A stretch of 64,000 nt of DNA from Cranoglanis bouderius. Its lineage: Eukaryota; Chordata; Actinopteri; Siluriformes; Cranoglanididae. The notes under the pieces are model-generated. The model was not told the DNA's origin. It saw nothing but the letters and a program-made list of their open reading frames with translations, and did not search any database. The first letter of the stretch is position 1. The number at the start of each line of letters is the position of its first letter. The DNA lies in the NCBI GenBank assembly GCA_023630585.1, contig CM042565.1, positions 9,256,013 through 9,320,012 on the forward strand. The letters run 5' to 3'. The position numbers and the translations under genes are program-made. Of this stretch, positions 53,898 through 64,000 are shown piece after piece.

Positions 53898-54321
53898 ATG
53901 AGATTTCAAAGAAGTTGATCAAAATGCCAAACCAAAAAATATAGAACACACAAATGCATCAATATCAGTGATATATTTCACTCATTACAGATGGATTTGT
54001 GTGAAGATTCCCCCCCACCCATGTCCTTGCACTTCTAATTTGACTGGAAAAACGTGCTTGATATTTTATTGGCAAAACCAATGAATTGTGAAAGTCTTGC
54101 AGTGTTCAGGCACCTCTGAATATGGCTTCTACCTCAATTGTATCTTTGTCTTACTTTATGTCACATAACCTGCTTGTCTTGTATAACCAACCAGTCTGTG
54201 CTTCTGTTTTCTTCACTTTGTGCTGTACATCAATGCGACAGCATTCGAGGCTCCTGGCGAGACCACAGACAGCTTTCACCCACTCCTGGTGGGTGTGAAT
54301 GAATGTGCTGAAGGCTCCTTG

Positions 54322-54325
<4 letters not shown>

Positions 54326-54372
<47 letters not shown>
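54326..54372 (+). repeat. TG microsatellite
   Basis: About 23 TG units. It explains the poly-CV and poly-HT open frames around it. Confidence 0.95.
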
Positions 54373-54374
<2 letters not shown>

Positions 54375-54879
54375 AGCTGCTAAGACTGGTGGCCTTTTCC
54401 GGTTAGCCTGTAAAAGGACTCTATTAGTGTAGGTCAGAGCAGGACAGTGTAGGCTGGTCATGAGGACAGAGAAAGTGAGATTGAGATTGGTTTTTAGTCT
54501 ATTCTGAGACTGCAGCTGAGATCAGTGAGTGGAAATGGCTTGATTAAATGTATGCATAAGAAATGACTGCAGAGAAATGAAGAAGCAAACAAGTAGACTT
54601 AGATAGATTGAGTTGGCTTGTTTCAGTCAATGCGATGATTCGGTCACTGCAATGATGTAAGAATTGGCAGAGCATTTTTAATGCCTAATCCAGGGAGGTT
54701 AATCATTCATGCCTGTTGAAAGCAGTAATGCTATCATTGCTTCTCTGTGGGTAATGCGGGTATAGTTTACTTTTATACCACTGACTCCTGTTACAGTTAA
54801 ATATTCTATATAAAGACATAATAAAAGTATCATTGAAACCCTGATGTTTTTCTTTTATTGTGATATGATGTTTTTACCT

Positions 54880-55540
54880 TACTACATTGCTGCTGAATCC
54901 TTGATTGTGATCGGTCAGAAAGTGTTGATTATTTTTATAGAACAGCTGTTAGTAGTAGTTCCAGCTGTAATTAAATTAAATCACACGTTTATATTAATGT
55001 TCTCTTTCAAATATGTTATCGTTTCTATAGTAACAACTTACACGGGGGATTATATAGTGGACGATCCCCAATAATCGAGACAGATTATTAAGGGATTAGT
55101 ATTGAGGTCAGAATCATTTATTTAACATTTATGAAAGGAGACTCCAGTGTCAGCACTTTGTAATGGTTATAGGAAAGGCACTCCCTCCAGGCTCTCATGA
55201 TTTTGCAATCGCAGAAATGAATGCAAAAATCAAGCAATATTAGCAATATATATCTCCGCAATATTGTGAGGACATGAGTACAGTAAAAGGTCTCATTTAC
55301 CACCAAACATCACTGCGAAAGACCGTGCAAAACAATTACTGTTTATAGCTGCTATAACGTAAGTGATAACAGGAACTAACTTGTCTCGTGGACACTGCAC
55401 AACATTAAATGTAATTAAATGTAGCTAAAAAAAAGTACGATGTCATTCTTTAATTAATAATACAGTATATTGTAATCATTGGCAAATTTCTGTGGTATGA
55501 GAGGAATAAAACATTCACACCGCACCACCTGTTGTTTGTT
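54880..55540 (+). repeat. non-coding interspersed repeat, copy E, with a nested element
   Basis: It includes tgatcggtcagaaagtgttg, agtagttccagctgtaatta, acacgtttatattaatgttc, tcgtttctatagtaacaact, gagactccagtgtcagcact and tataacgtaagtgataacag. Sequence at 55167-55335 interrupts it. Confidence 0.6.
55167..55335 (-). mobile_element. CRE-family MITE fragment (copy 3) nested in copy E
   Basis: In plus-strand form it reads ctccaggctctcatgatttt, gcaatcgcagaaatgaatgc, aaaaggtctcatttaccacc and cactgcgaaagaccgtgc, the complement of 9691-10063. It lacks the half with the TGACGTCA site. Its position inside copy E gives a relative age. Confidence 0.6.
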
Positions 55541-56022
55541 TTCCTAAATTTAAATAATCTTGAATCAGAAGGGTTTTTGGTTTGGTTCTTGTAGTCTTTA
55601 AGTGTAATAAATTATTATTCTCCTTTTTCAAAGTTAGCAGCAGTTTATAGAACTGATTAGCAACCAACTATTATTTGCAATGGAATTAGATTCGCGATAT
55701 TTTATTTTATTTTATTTTATTTTTTTTTAGCCTGGAAGTTTGGATCAGGAAAAGTGCTGCACAACAAAATCGTATGAAAATCACATTCTCGACTTGTTCC
55801 TTAATGTAATTTGATTCAAGAACCTGAGCACTATTCGTTTGCTGTGATAACTGACCACAGACTTTGTACAACATGACCTCACACACACACACACACACAC
55901 ACATGCACCTGAAGCTCAGTGAAGAAAAAGGCAGGTGCCCACAAGTAGTGAGAAGGATCAAATGTGTCCTAAACAAATTAAATTTAATATTAAATACTGA
56001 ATATTACAGTCACAACTGTGGT

Positions 56023-56137
56023 GGAAGAGCAGCCTGAGTGATGGCTCGTCCTAAATGAATTTCATCTTCTGAAACCTGAGCCAATGCTACTAGTGCAGCC
56101 TTGACAGGTTGTGCTATTTGATATTTGCTTGTTTTAT
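56023..56137 (+). repeat. direct repeat, left copy (about 115 bp)
   Basis: It reads gaagagcagcctgagtgatg through ctagtgcagccttgacaggt to gatatttgcttg. The right copy at 56459-56573 differs at a few bases. Confidence 0.85.
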
Positions 56138-56458
56138 TAAAAAAACAAACCAACCCAAAACAACAGGGATCTATCCAGATGAAGAGTCTGATCTTCACAG
56201 CACACGTTTGTGGAAGTCATGGCACGAACAAAGGAGATTTCTGAGGACCTCAGAAAAAGAGTTGTTGTTGCTCATCAGGCTGGAAAAGGTTACAAAACCA
56301 TCTCTAAAGTGTTTGAACTCCACCAATCCACAGTCAGACAGATGGAGGAAATTCAAGACCATTGTTACCCTCCCCAGGAGTGGTCAACCAACACAGATCA
56401 GTCCAAGAGCACACATCATCACTGTGTAATTATTAACTTAGGAATGTTCAAACTGTGC
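56138..56458 (+). mobile_element. Tc1-like 5' fragment with transposase N-terminus
   Basis: From 56219 the plus strand encodes MARTKEISEDLRKRVVVAHQ and GKGYKTISKVFELHQSTVRQ, the first helix-turn-helix of Tc1-type transposases. The frame then loses its match and the catalytic domain is absent. The fragment is bracketed by a 115 bp direct repeat. Confidence 0.8.
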
Positions 56459-56573
56459 TGGAAGAGCAGCCTGAGTGATGGCTCGTCCTTAATGAATTTC
56501 TGTTTCTGAAACCTGATCCAATGCTACTAGTGCAGCCTTGACAGGTTGTGTTGTTTGATATTTTGCTTGTTTC
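56459..56573 (+). repeat. direct repeat, right copy (about 115 bp)
   Basis: It matches 56023-56137 nearly base for base, including gaagagcagcctgagtgatg and ctagtgcagccttgacaggt. Confidence 0.85.
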
Positions 56574-56746
56574 CCCATATACTGTTGCATGTTTGATTTG
56601 CAGCCCTGTTGAACGTGTTCCTGAATGCTTCAGTGTAGCATGACAGTGACACTGCAAACACCATCACTTCTCTTTTCACTTTCCCTCAGACTCAGCGAGA
56701 ACGGTTGCTCAAGGCTCTTGTAGTAACTAAATTTTTGCATAGCGTG

Positions 56747-56748
<2 letters not shown>

Positions 56749-56788
<40 letters not shown>
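56749..56788 (+). repeat. CA microsatellite
   Basis: About 20 CA units at the left edge of the repeat at 56790-57062. Confidence 0.95.
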
Positions 56789-56789
<1 letters not shown>

Positions 56790-56792
<3 letters not shown>

Positions 56793-57059
56793 TTTGTCTT
56801 AGTATCCTTGTGAGAACCGTTCACTGACATAATTATTAGTTCAGCTAACTAATGCTATTAATTTAGTGTCATTTGCTCCACGTAAATCTTAAAGTAGTAG
56901 TTTTTATAAAACAAACAAACAAACAAACAAACACAAAAAAAGCAGTGTTCCTTGTGGGGACCAGTCCCATGTGCTCAGAAGCTCAAAACTCTTTGATATT
57001 CCTATCCTTTAAAGGAAAGATATGCCTATCCTTTGAGAGACATTACCAAGATATAAAAT

Positions 57060-57062
<3 letters not shown>
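56790..57062 (-). repeat. interspersed repeat adjoining CA tracts, copy 3 (inverted)
   Basis: On the minus strand it carries tgattttatatcttggtaat at its start, tggtccccacaaggaac, and ends toward the CA array, matching 1894-2165 and 17581-17880. CA arrays lie on both sides. Confidence 0.55.
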
Positions 57063-57134
<72 letters not shown>

Positions 57135-57251
57135 GCAGTCTAGCGTACACCTGTTTTGTAGTGTCATGCTGTCTCCTTCACCTCTGCTTCAGTGTGTCTG
57201 ACCTGAACTGAGCGAAATCTCACTCCTGCTGTCAGACTGAGAAAGACTTGC

Positions 57252-57284
<33 letters not shown>
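57061..57284 (+). repeat. CA array (57061-57132) and TG array (57254-57284)
   Basis: Two dinucleotide arrays lie 120 bp apart with opposite strand sense (CA then TG), so they could pair as a hairpin. Confidence 0.9.
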
Positions 57285-57285
<1 letters not shown>

Positions 57286-57788
57286 TATGTAGTCGGAGGG
57301 ATTCAAAGAGAAATACATGGGGAGTTTTACACGAAAGGAGTGCGTCACCTCTCCCGACAACTTAAAAATGCACTATGCAGGGATGAGAGAGAAAGGAGAG
57401 CAGAATGAAAAGGGGAGCTCAGAGGAGGAAGAGATATCTTTCGGATGTCAGGTCGCATGACGGCTACAGAGAAAACTGTCACGCATGATTTGGACCTGTT
57501 GCACATCACAGAGACCACACAGAGACACACTAAGTGTATGAGCTTTTGTATTGTGTTTACCTGGGCTGGGCTGGGCTGGGCTATATCACTGCCTGTCATG
57601 TTCAGTGATGAGGTATTTCCTCTCTCTCTATACTGCAGTTCCGTTCAGCAAAAGCTTAGTAAATGTTTGCTGCATCTTCATCAGGTTATTACTCACTAAT
57701 TACGGGGTAGAATAGGTGGCGCAGATAGTGAGCAGGAACAAAGCTTGTTATTATCAGCTGCCTTGCTACTTCTGTGTACGCAAAAGGG
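57285..57788. other. no supported gene
   Basis: A purine-rich stretch at 57300-57440 and a triple gggct run near 57565 are visible. A short frame from 57369 (MHYAGMREKGEQ) has no recognised relatives. Confidence 0.4.

Positions 57789-57850
<62 letters not shown>
57789..57850 (+). repeat. TG microsatellite
   Basis: About 31 TG units in a clean run. Confidence 0.95.
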
Positions 57851-57853
<3 letters not shown>

Positions 57854-58179
57854 CTCAGTGCTTTATAAGGTCGATAGGGTGCTTGTCAGACATGGTGTAG
57901 TACCCGTTATATAGGTTTTAATGTGTTTATGTTGTGTGGTCACCATTGTGATCATATCCGTAGCGATGTGTGACAGAATCTCTGCCGGATTTCATTACAG
58001 ACTCTAAACTTCTATGTATTGATTCCATTTCTCTAGGAATGCAGGCTAACATGCTGTAGTATTTATTAACAGGGACATTGCCATTGTCCTTGCCATGTTG
58101 TTTCAAAAATCCCGTCACACATGTATAGGTTTGCACAAAACAGACTAGCATATTGTGATTATACTTCCACATATTTGAT

Positions 58180-58815
58180 CAAAATTACTTGATACTAACA
58201 ATACTTACGATATTAATAACTTAGTGTTACATACAGTTATACTTATAATACATGCAATATTAGATCAGTATTGCTTTAAAAAGTTAATTACAATATTAAA
58301 TCAATATTACTTACAATATTAACTTGGTAGGCCTATTACTTACAATAATACAGTACTTATTTCACAATTACATTAATACTATTTTCAATAATGTTTACAG
58401 TACTTACTTACAATATTAAATTATTACTTATATTAATACTTATAATTCTTTCAACATTAACTCTGTATTACTTAGTTATATCTACAATACTTACAATATT
58501 ATATCAATATAAAATAAAAATAAAATACTTAATGACAATCTTAAATCAATAATATTTACAATAATACTTACAATAATACTTACAATACTTACCTACAATA
58601 TTAAATCAATAATACTTATAATGCTTACAATTTTAACTCAGTATTGCATACAATAATACAATACTTACCTACAATATTAAAATCAGTAGTACTTACAATA
58701 AGTACAGTTGAAACTCTGTATTACTTATAATAATGATGATAATAATTAAAATAATATTTACAATACTTACCCGCAATATTAAATGGATGATAGTTACAGT
58801 AATATTGACAATACT
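58180..58815 (+). repeat. AT-rich degenerate minisatellite
   Basis: Variants of tacaatacttacaatattaa and atcaatatt are repeated for more than 600 bp, with spacing of about 20-45 bp and many point changes. No coding potential. Confidence 0.8.
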
Positions 58816-59476
58816 TACACAAGGATATGTCTTTTCAACCTTTTGTTTTGAAATAAAATTATTTTTTTCCTGATCCCAATTTGTATGGTATATCAGTTTG
58901 ATAGAATCTGTGTAATGTTTTAAACACATTATAAAAACACCGTGTTGAATGTGAAAATGTTGCACAAAGATGATTGGTTGTTGGATTCATACAGATTGAT
59001 ACAATATGATATTGTATGTTGGGCAAAAGAAGAAAAAAGTATTAGTGACATGCTACATGACTTTTTCATGGAAATGTAACTGTAATTGTGTAATATTAAA
59101 ATATTCATTACTCTTATGTTTAAGTACAATAATGATGCACAATTACTTAAGTACTTTCCACCTTGGGTAGTAATCAGAGTCGCTCTACTGGGAAATAGTT
59201 ATGGGAGTTGGTATGGTTGCATGTTGCACTTGAGGCCGTCCGTTGAGCTGTTGCTGTTCTGCTCCAAAATGGAAAGAAGTTTTTTTTTTTCTTCTCTATC
59301 TTGCATAATGATATCAGATTAATGGGATTTTTTTCAAATGTGACAACGACTTAAATCTGATTTAAGATTCTGTAGAATGCTGTTTACATGACTACTACAG
59401 TCTGATAATTGGTGTGTATGTGAACATTATAATTTTTGTGCTTTCTGGAATGAAATGATGAAAACAATACTGATGT
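58816..59476. other. nothing recognised
   Basis: AT-rich, chance frames only. Confidence 0.5.
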
Positions 59477-59488
59477 AGTGTGTGTGTT

Positions 59489-59565
<77 letters not shown>
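59477..59565 (+). repeat. TG microsatellite
   Basis: About 44 TG units with two TTTG-type interruptions at the left end. Confidence 0.95.
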
Positions 59566-59567
<2 letters not shown>

Positions 59568-59739
59568 ACCACCCAAAACTGATTCGCTCATGCTTACCAG
59601 CATCCTCAGCTCCAAGACCCTGTATGCCCATAAATAATTCTCTCTGTGTGTCAAGGCTGTATTGCTGCCTCTCTCTCTTTCTCTTTCTCCTGCCAGTATC
59701 TCTTTCTCTCTTTAAATCTTGCTTTCTTTTTGTCTCTCT

Positions 59740-59824
59740 CTCTCTCTCTCTCTCTGTCTGTCTCTCACTACATCTCACTGTAACGTCTTTCACATTGTCT
59801 GTCACTCTTCTCTATCTCTCTCTC

Positions 59825-59865
<41 letters not shown>

Positions 59866-59959
59866 CTAAGCTGGCTTGGCTCATGTTTTGTCATCTGTTG
59901 GTCTCTCTCTGTGTCTCTCGCTACATCTCGCTCTCACGTCTCTCACATTGTCTGTCTCT

Positions 59960-60039
<80 letters not shown>

Positions 60040-60088
60040 AGCTGGCCTGGCTCATGTTTTGTCATCTGTTGGTCTCTCTCCCTCTCTA
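59740..60088 (+). repeat. tandem duplication of a TC-rich unit of about 170 bp
   Basis: Two successive units share ctcacattgtctgtc(t/a)ctct, a long TC array (59820-59863 and 59965-60038), then taagctggc(t/c)tggctcatg and ttttgtcatctgttggtctc. Open frames here are low-complexity shadows. Confidence 0.85.
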
Positions 60089-62239
60089 GTTCACTCGCTC
60101 CCAGACTCCTTTAAACACACTTGTGCTTCACTTCCTGTCATTCTAAACTGTGCTACCTCACAAAGTGTTTATGACCCAGTTAAAACACCCAGTTAATGCA
60201 GATATTCAGCTCTTGGATATGGGGATCCACGATAAAAACCATCATCCACTTTGTAGAGCTGTAGGTGAAGAAATGAGTGTAAATGGAAATGAGTGACAGA
60301 ACTGGCAGCGATTGACAGAATTTGCAGGAATAGCAACGTCTTGGAATACCAATGAGGTTTAGGTATATGTGCTGCCAATCAGCCCTGCTGAATGAGTTCA
60401 ATAGTGTGTGAGAGTCTGCGTGGAGTTCAATCATCTAATCAGCCTTCAAGATGGATTCAGGAAGTGAACTGAAACCATGTTGTAAATGTGGACAGCCAGG
60501 AACGAGAGAAAAACGAATTTGCATGACGAGGAAGAGGTGATGAACTGGAAAGATGCCAGCTATCACATGTTACCAGCTCTTATAAAAGTCCTGAAAGTGA
60601 AAATATCAAAAATCATGTCAGATTTTTTTTGTGATTTCTATGACACGATATATTATGTATGATATTTATATATACTGTAGGTTATATACGTTTTTTTTTT
60701 TTTTTTAAAGAAACTTACAGAAAAAAAAACTAAGTTTGATGACACTTTTATTTATTGTCTACAAAAAAAATTTAATTTAATACTGCAAAGGAGGAAAGTT
60801 TAAAAAGATATGTAAAAAAAAAAAAAAAAAGTTTACATTTGTGCGGAATCTTACACAATCTAAAATTGTTAAAAAAAAATCATTTAAATTGAATAAATAA
60901 ATAATAATCGACACATCGATCAGATGACAGATCGTCATCGTCAACAGTCTACATTACACACATGCATATATAAAGATACCTGTAATATCACAGAAAAGTG
61001 TATTGTGACCTAATTTATTATAATCTCGATATCGTATCATCATATTGCCCAGCCCTGTGATACAGCCTTACTCACTCACTTTTCTTTTCTAAACACAAAG
61101 CCAGGTGTGTTAGCAGATCTGTTTCCCAGGAAATGTTTTTCACCAGTGATTCTTTTCCCGACCCCCTCTCTTCTTTCTGATGTTTATAACAGCTGGTGAT
61201 AAGCTACTAATGAAGACCCAGTTTCACACAGCATCTCCAACCAGTAGTGATATTTAAGCTTACCATGCATTTGTCAAACACGGTCTCTCTCAAAGAAAAA
61301 ATAAGAACAATGTTATGAATTATAAAAGTGATAAATGATTTATCTTTTGATTTAAAAAGAACATACTGTACCACAGTAAACAAAGAGATTAAAATGCATG
61401 ATAAGATTAAAGCTGATCTTTAGGAGGAAGTCTTTACTGTAATTATGCAACAAACCTCTTTACTATGATTATAAAATGAACATCAACTCCAGCAGCACAT
61501 AAAGCATTAATTACACTTTGAGCACCGATCCCTGGTCCTCTTGAAAACAGTGGTCTGGCGTTCGCTTCAACCGAACTATGGCATGGACTCCACTAGGTGT
61601 GGGAGCTATCTACGCTCTGCACCGCACGTACGTCATTGGTTCAACTTGTCACAATACGTCTTGTTTCTACTTTTGTGATGCCGGAGAAAGGGTTATTATG
61701 GTTATTGATGGTTATTGATAAAAATAAACCTTTATAGTGCCGAAGCACTGTAATTAGCTAACCTTTGTGGCACAGGCACTTGCACTGAGAAGGCATGTCT
61801 CATGTTTGCCTGCACAGGAAATCAGCTCCTTGCCTGCAGGTACTCCTGCACAATGACATCCAAAAAGCATCTTTTTGCTGCTTGATACTAAAGTTAGTGT
61901 TTATACAAAAAAAAAAAAAAAAAAATCTTCCAGCATGGATGGTTGTTTTTTATAACAATGAATACATTTACTGCCTACACTTTTGTGCACACAGGTTTGC
62001 AAAAGTGACGCATGGATTCGTGCAACCAAGCCACAGTTAGGAGGGAATTCTTTTATGTGAACGCAAACCTGCGATTATGAGCTCCGCCTGCAAATGAGCC
62101 CAGACTTGCTCCTAGGTGCAGACTTGAGTATTTGGACCAAGTATGAAAATGCCCATAAAGAATAAATCTGTATATAAAAGCAATTTAAATGGGGCATTAA
62201 ACATCTCTAAATTGTGTTTGTGAAAGATTATGAAAAACA
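60089..62239. other. no supported gene
   Basis: AT-rich with T- and A-runs at 60690, 60820 and 61908. The stretch 60990-61055 (gatatcgtatcatcatattg, cccagccctg) resembles an end of the element at 15808. No exon was recognised. Confidence 0.5.
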
Positions 62240-62790
62240 TTAGGAATGCACCGATTACATTTGTCTGTTTTCGATGCAGAACTGATCTTAAAGTAATTAC
62301 CAGTTCCTGATACTGGTAGTCTAATACTCACATACTGACTGCACACACCTACAGTATGCCCAAGCTCACTGCACCATGTGCTTGTCACATAAAGAAGAGC
62401 TGTGTCACATCCACACAATGCATTACAGTTGTGGTGCGGATAAACCTCCTTGTTGTGCTGTGGCACTTTTGAGAGTTTGTCCACCGAAATAACATTTGGC
62501 TAACGTGAGTAGGACGTTTCATTGGCTAAAACTAAATTCATGGACACATCAAGGAAATGGCCAGTAGAGAGAAGCAGTGCGGGGGCATACGGTGACAGAA
62601 TAAACAAGTGGACACGTACAGTGACCGCAACCGAGTGTGCACTTTTAAGCAGTATGTGAAATACTGTAGGCGTGATCTGAGTCATGTCACTTATCAAGCA
62701 CGACATTAAGAGAATTCTGTGGTTTGGATTGAAAAATGTCAAAGCCAGTCTAACAGTTTATGCAAATATCAGCCGCTGATACTGATACAA
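62240..62790. mobile_element. possible decayed hAT-like repeat
   Basis: The phrase taggaatgcaccgattac at the left and gccgctgatactgatacaaa at the right resemble ends of a fish repeat rich in gatacc motifs. Inner sequence is not recognised. Weak call. Confidence 0.3.
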
Positions 62791-62796
62791 ACCTAA

Positions 62797-62805
<9 letters not shown>

Positions 62806-62879
<74 letters not shown>
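62806..62879. repeat. TA microsatellite
   Basis: About 36 TA units. Together with 53832-53893 it is one of two long TA runs in the window. Confidence 0.95.
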
Positions 62880-62884
<5 letters not shown>

Positions 62885-63224
62885 CACATTCAATCACTGG
62901 CAAAGCTCATCAAATGTCACTGTGGCTGGATTTTGGCAAATAGCAAAAAATGACCACAAAATTAGATTTGGCCAGATGTTTGTTCATAACACACTTTGAC
63001 GCCTTTATAAAATTGCTTGGCCGGCCTTTGGGACAGTGTACAATATGCCTTTGCTTTATCGTGCGCCCTAACTATCGCTGATTGGTGATAGTAACGCCCG
63101 TTGCTTTGGAGGGGAATAGGGTGCAGCGACACTGAGGAAGGAAAAGAAGTGGGCGTGGCCAGATATACGGAATTCGTGCTGCCTACATGTTACATCATTA
63201 GAGTGGAAAATAATACTGTAAGTA

Positions 63225-63647
63225 TTGAAGTGTCTGAGGCCACATGTAAAAAGGTGTTATGGTCAGATGAGACTAAAATTGAATTATTTGGCCTCAACAC
63301 CAAACGATATGTCTGGCGGAAATCCAATACAGCTCACCATCCAAATAACACCATTCCTACAGTAAATCATTTAGGTGGTAATATCCTGTTATTGGGGTGT
63401 TTCTCTGCAGCAGGGACTGGAGCACTTGTCAGGATAGAAGGAAAATGGATGGGGCAAAATACCGTCAAATTGTTTTTTTAAAAAATTTTTTCTGACAAGT
63501 TGGTGTTATATCTTTCACTTGGATGTTATAATTTGCACTGAGCAAATACAGCTGGATAAAACAAAAACTGTATCCGTCTTCATTTCAGGCTGAAAAGCAA
63601 CAAAATGTGATAATTTTAAATGGGGTGATTCTTTTCTATAACCACTG
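63225..63647 (+). mobile_element. internally deleted plus-strand copy of the 51929 Tc1-like family
   Basis: It encodes EATCKKVLWSDETKIELFGL and continues to RIEGKWMGQNT, then jumps into the terminal repeat (ttggtgttatatctttcact through ggctgaaaagcaacaaaatg) and ends attcttttctataaccactg before TA. The N-terminal half and the second half of the catalytic domain are missing. It is nearly identical to the minus-strand copy where they overlap. Confidence 0.85.
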
Positions 63648-64000
63648 TATATTTAACAAAGATATTTTTTGATAAACCTGTGTTGTGTTTCCAATTGTTT
63701 GACATCCATGAGAGCAATGTATTTTAGTGAATTTATTGAACAAACGATCAAAAGGTTAAACAGTAAAGACAATTTTTCACAGCCTTCTTTGCTCATATTT
63801 ACCAAGGGTGCCAATATTAGTGGAGGGCAATGCTTTTCTCATCTAACACAATAATGACTTTAAATGATCTTTTGGGGGATGATTTCTCAGCCAAAATTGA
63901 CGTGCGATTAATTAATTGGCACATTGTGTAATCGATTGACAACAGTTTTAAACATAATCCAGATTCCATAAAGATGAATTTGAATCAGTTTAAAACTGTC
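63648..64000. other. nothing recognised
   Basis: AT-rich with no gene or repeat family visible to the window end. Confidence 0.5.

Noticed and set aside
57445..57699. 84-codon frame starting MSGRMTATEKTV
   Set aside because: No homologue recognised, crosses a gggct repeat, and has no splice or promoter context.
59480..60114. Poly-LS and poly-CV frames
   Set aside because: They translate TC and TG arrays and are not protein genes.
1..64000. CRISPR arrays, bacterial operons, tRNA or rRNA genes
   Set aside because: Repeats here are eukaryotic microsatellites and transposons. tRNA-like boxes occur only inside SINEs.

Overview
The window is animal genomic DNA, almost certainly from a teleost fish. 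The sequence shows short exons with GT/AG borders in long AT-rich introns, dense CA/TC/TA microsatellites, many decayed Tc1/mariner and hAT-type DNA transposons, and tRNA-derived SINEs of the kind common in bony fishes. One recurring non-coding repeat resembles sequence I associate with catfishes (Siluriformes), but that is recollection, not proof.

The one gene I can read with confidence is on the plus strand. Sixteen exons between 6576 and 36485 encode residues 155 to 1005 of a SERCA-type sarco/endoplasmic reticulum Ca2+ pump. By residue choice it is best called SERCA3 (atp2a3). Exon sizes and phases join without a break, and the reconstructed numbering puts TGES at 181-184, E309 and D351 exactly where they lie in SERCA1. 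Downstream residues are shifted by three. All phosphorylation, nucleotide-binding and Ca2+-ligand residues encoded here are intact. Exons 1-5 were not found and should lie upstream of base 1. A long 3' UTR, with poly(A) signals up to 40065, follows the stop codon.

Layout. 1-6575 is intron 5, with a Tc1 remnant, two SINEs and other repeats. 6576-8205 holds exons 6-8. 8206-20630 is a 12.4 kb repeat-filled intron. 20631-36485 holds exons 9-21, and 36486 to about 40090 is the 3' UTR. A strong CTCF-like motif lies at 40211. 40300-50350 is gene-poor and repeat-rich. At 50370-50989 a CpG-rich stretch ends in a consensus splice donor and looks like the promoter and non-coding first exon of another plus-strand gene, whose coding part I could not find. 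51000-64000 would be its first intron or intergenic DNA, rich in microsatellites and carrying a complete but inactivated Tc1-like element.

I found no tRNA, rRNA, CRISPR or operon-type features, and no clearly novel multi-gene system. The most interesting points are a phospholamban-type KxDKPV motif kept in a SERCA3-like pump, a weak donor that offers an alternative C-terminus, an orphan CpG-island first exon, a 537 bp near-palindrome, a CRE-bearing MITE family, and repeat families whose members can be compared within this one window.
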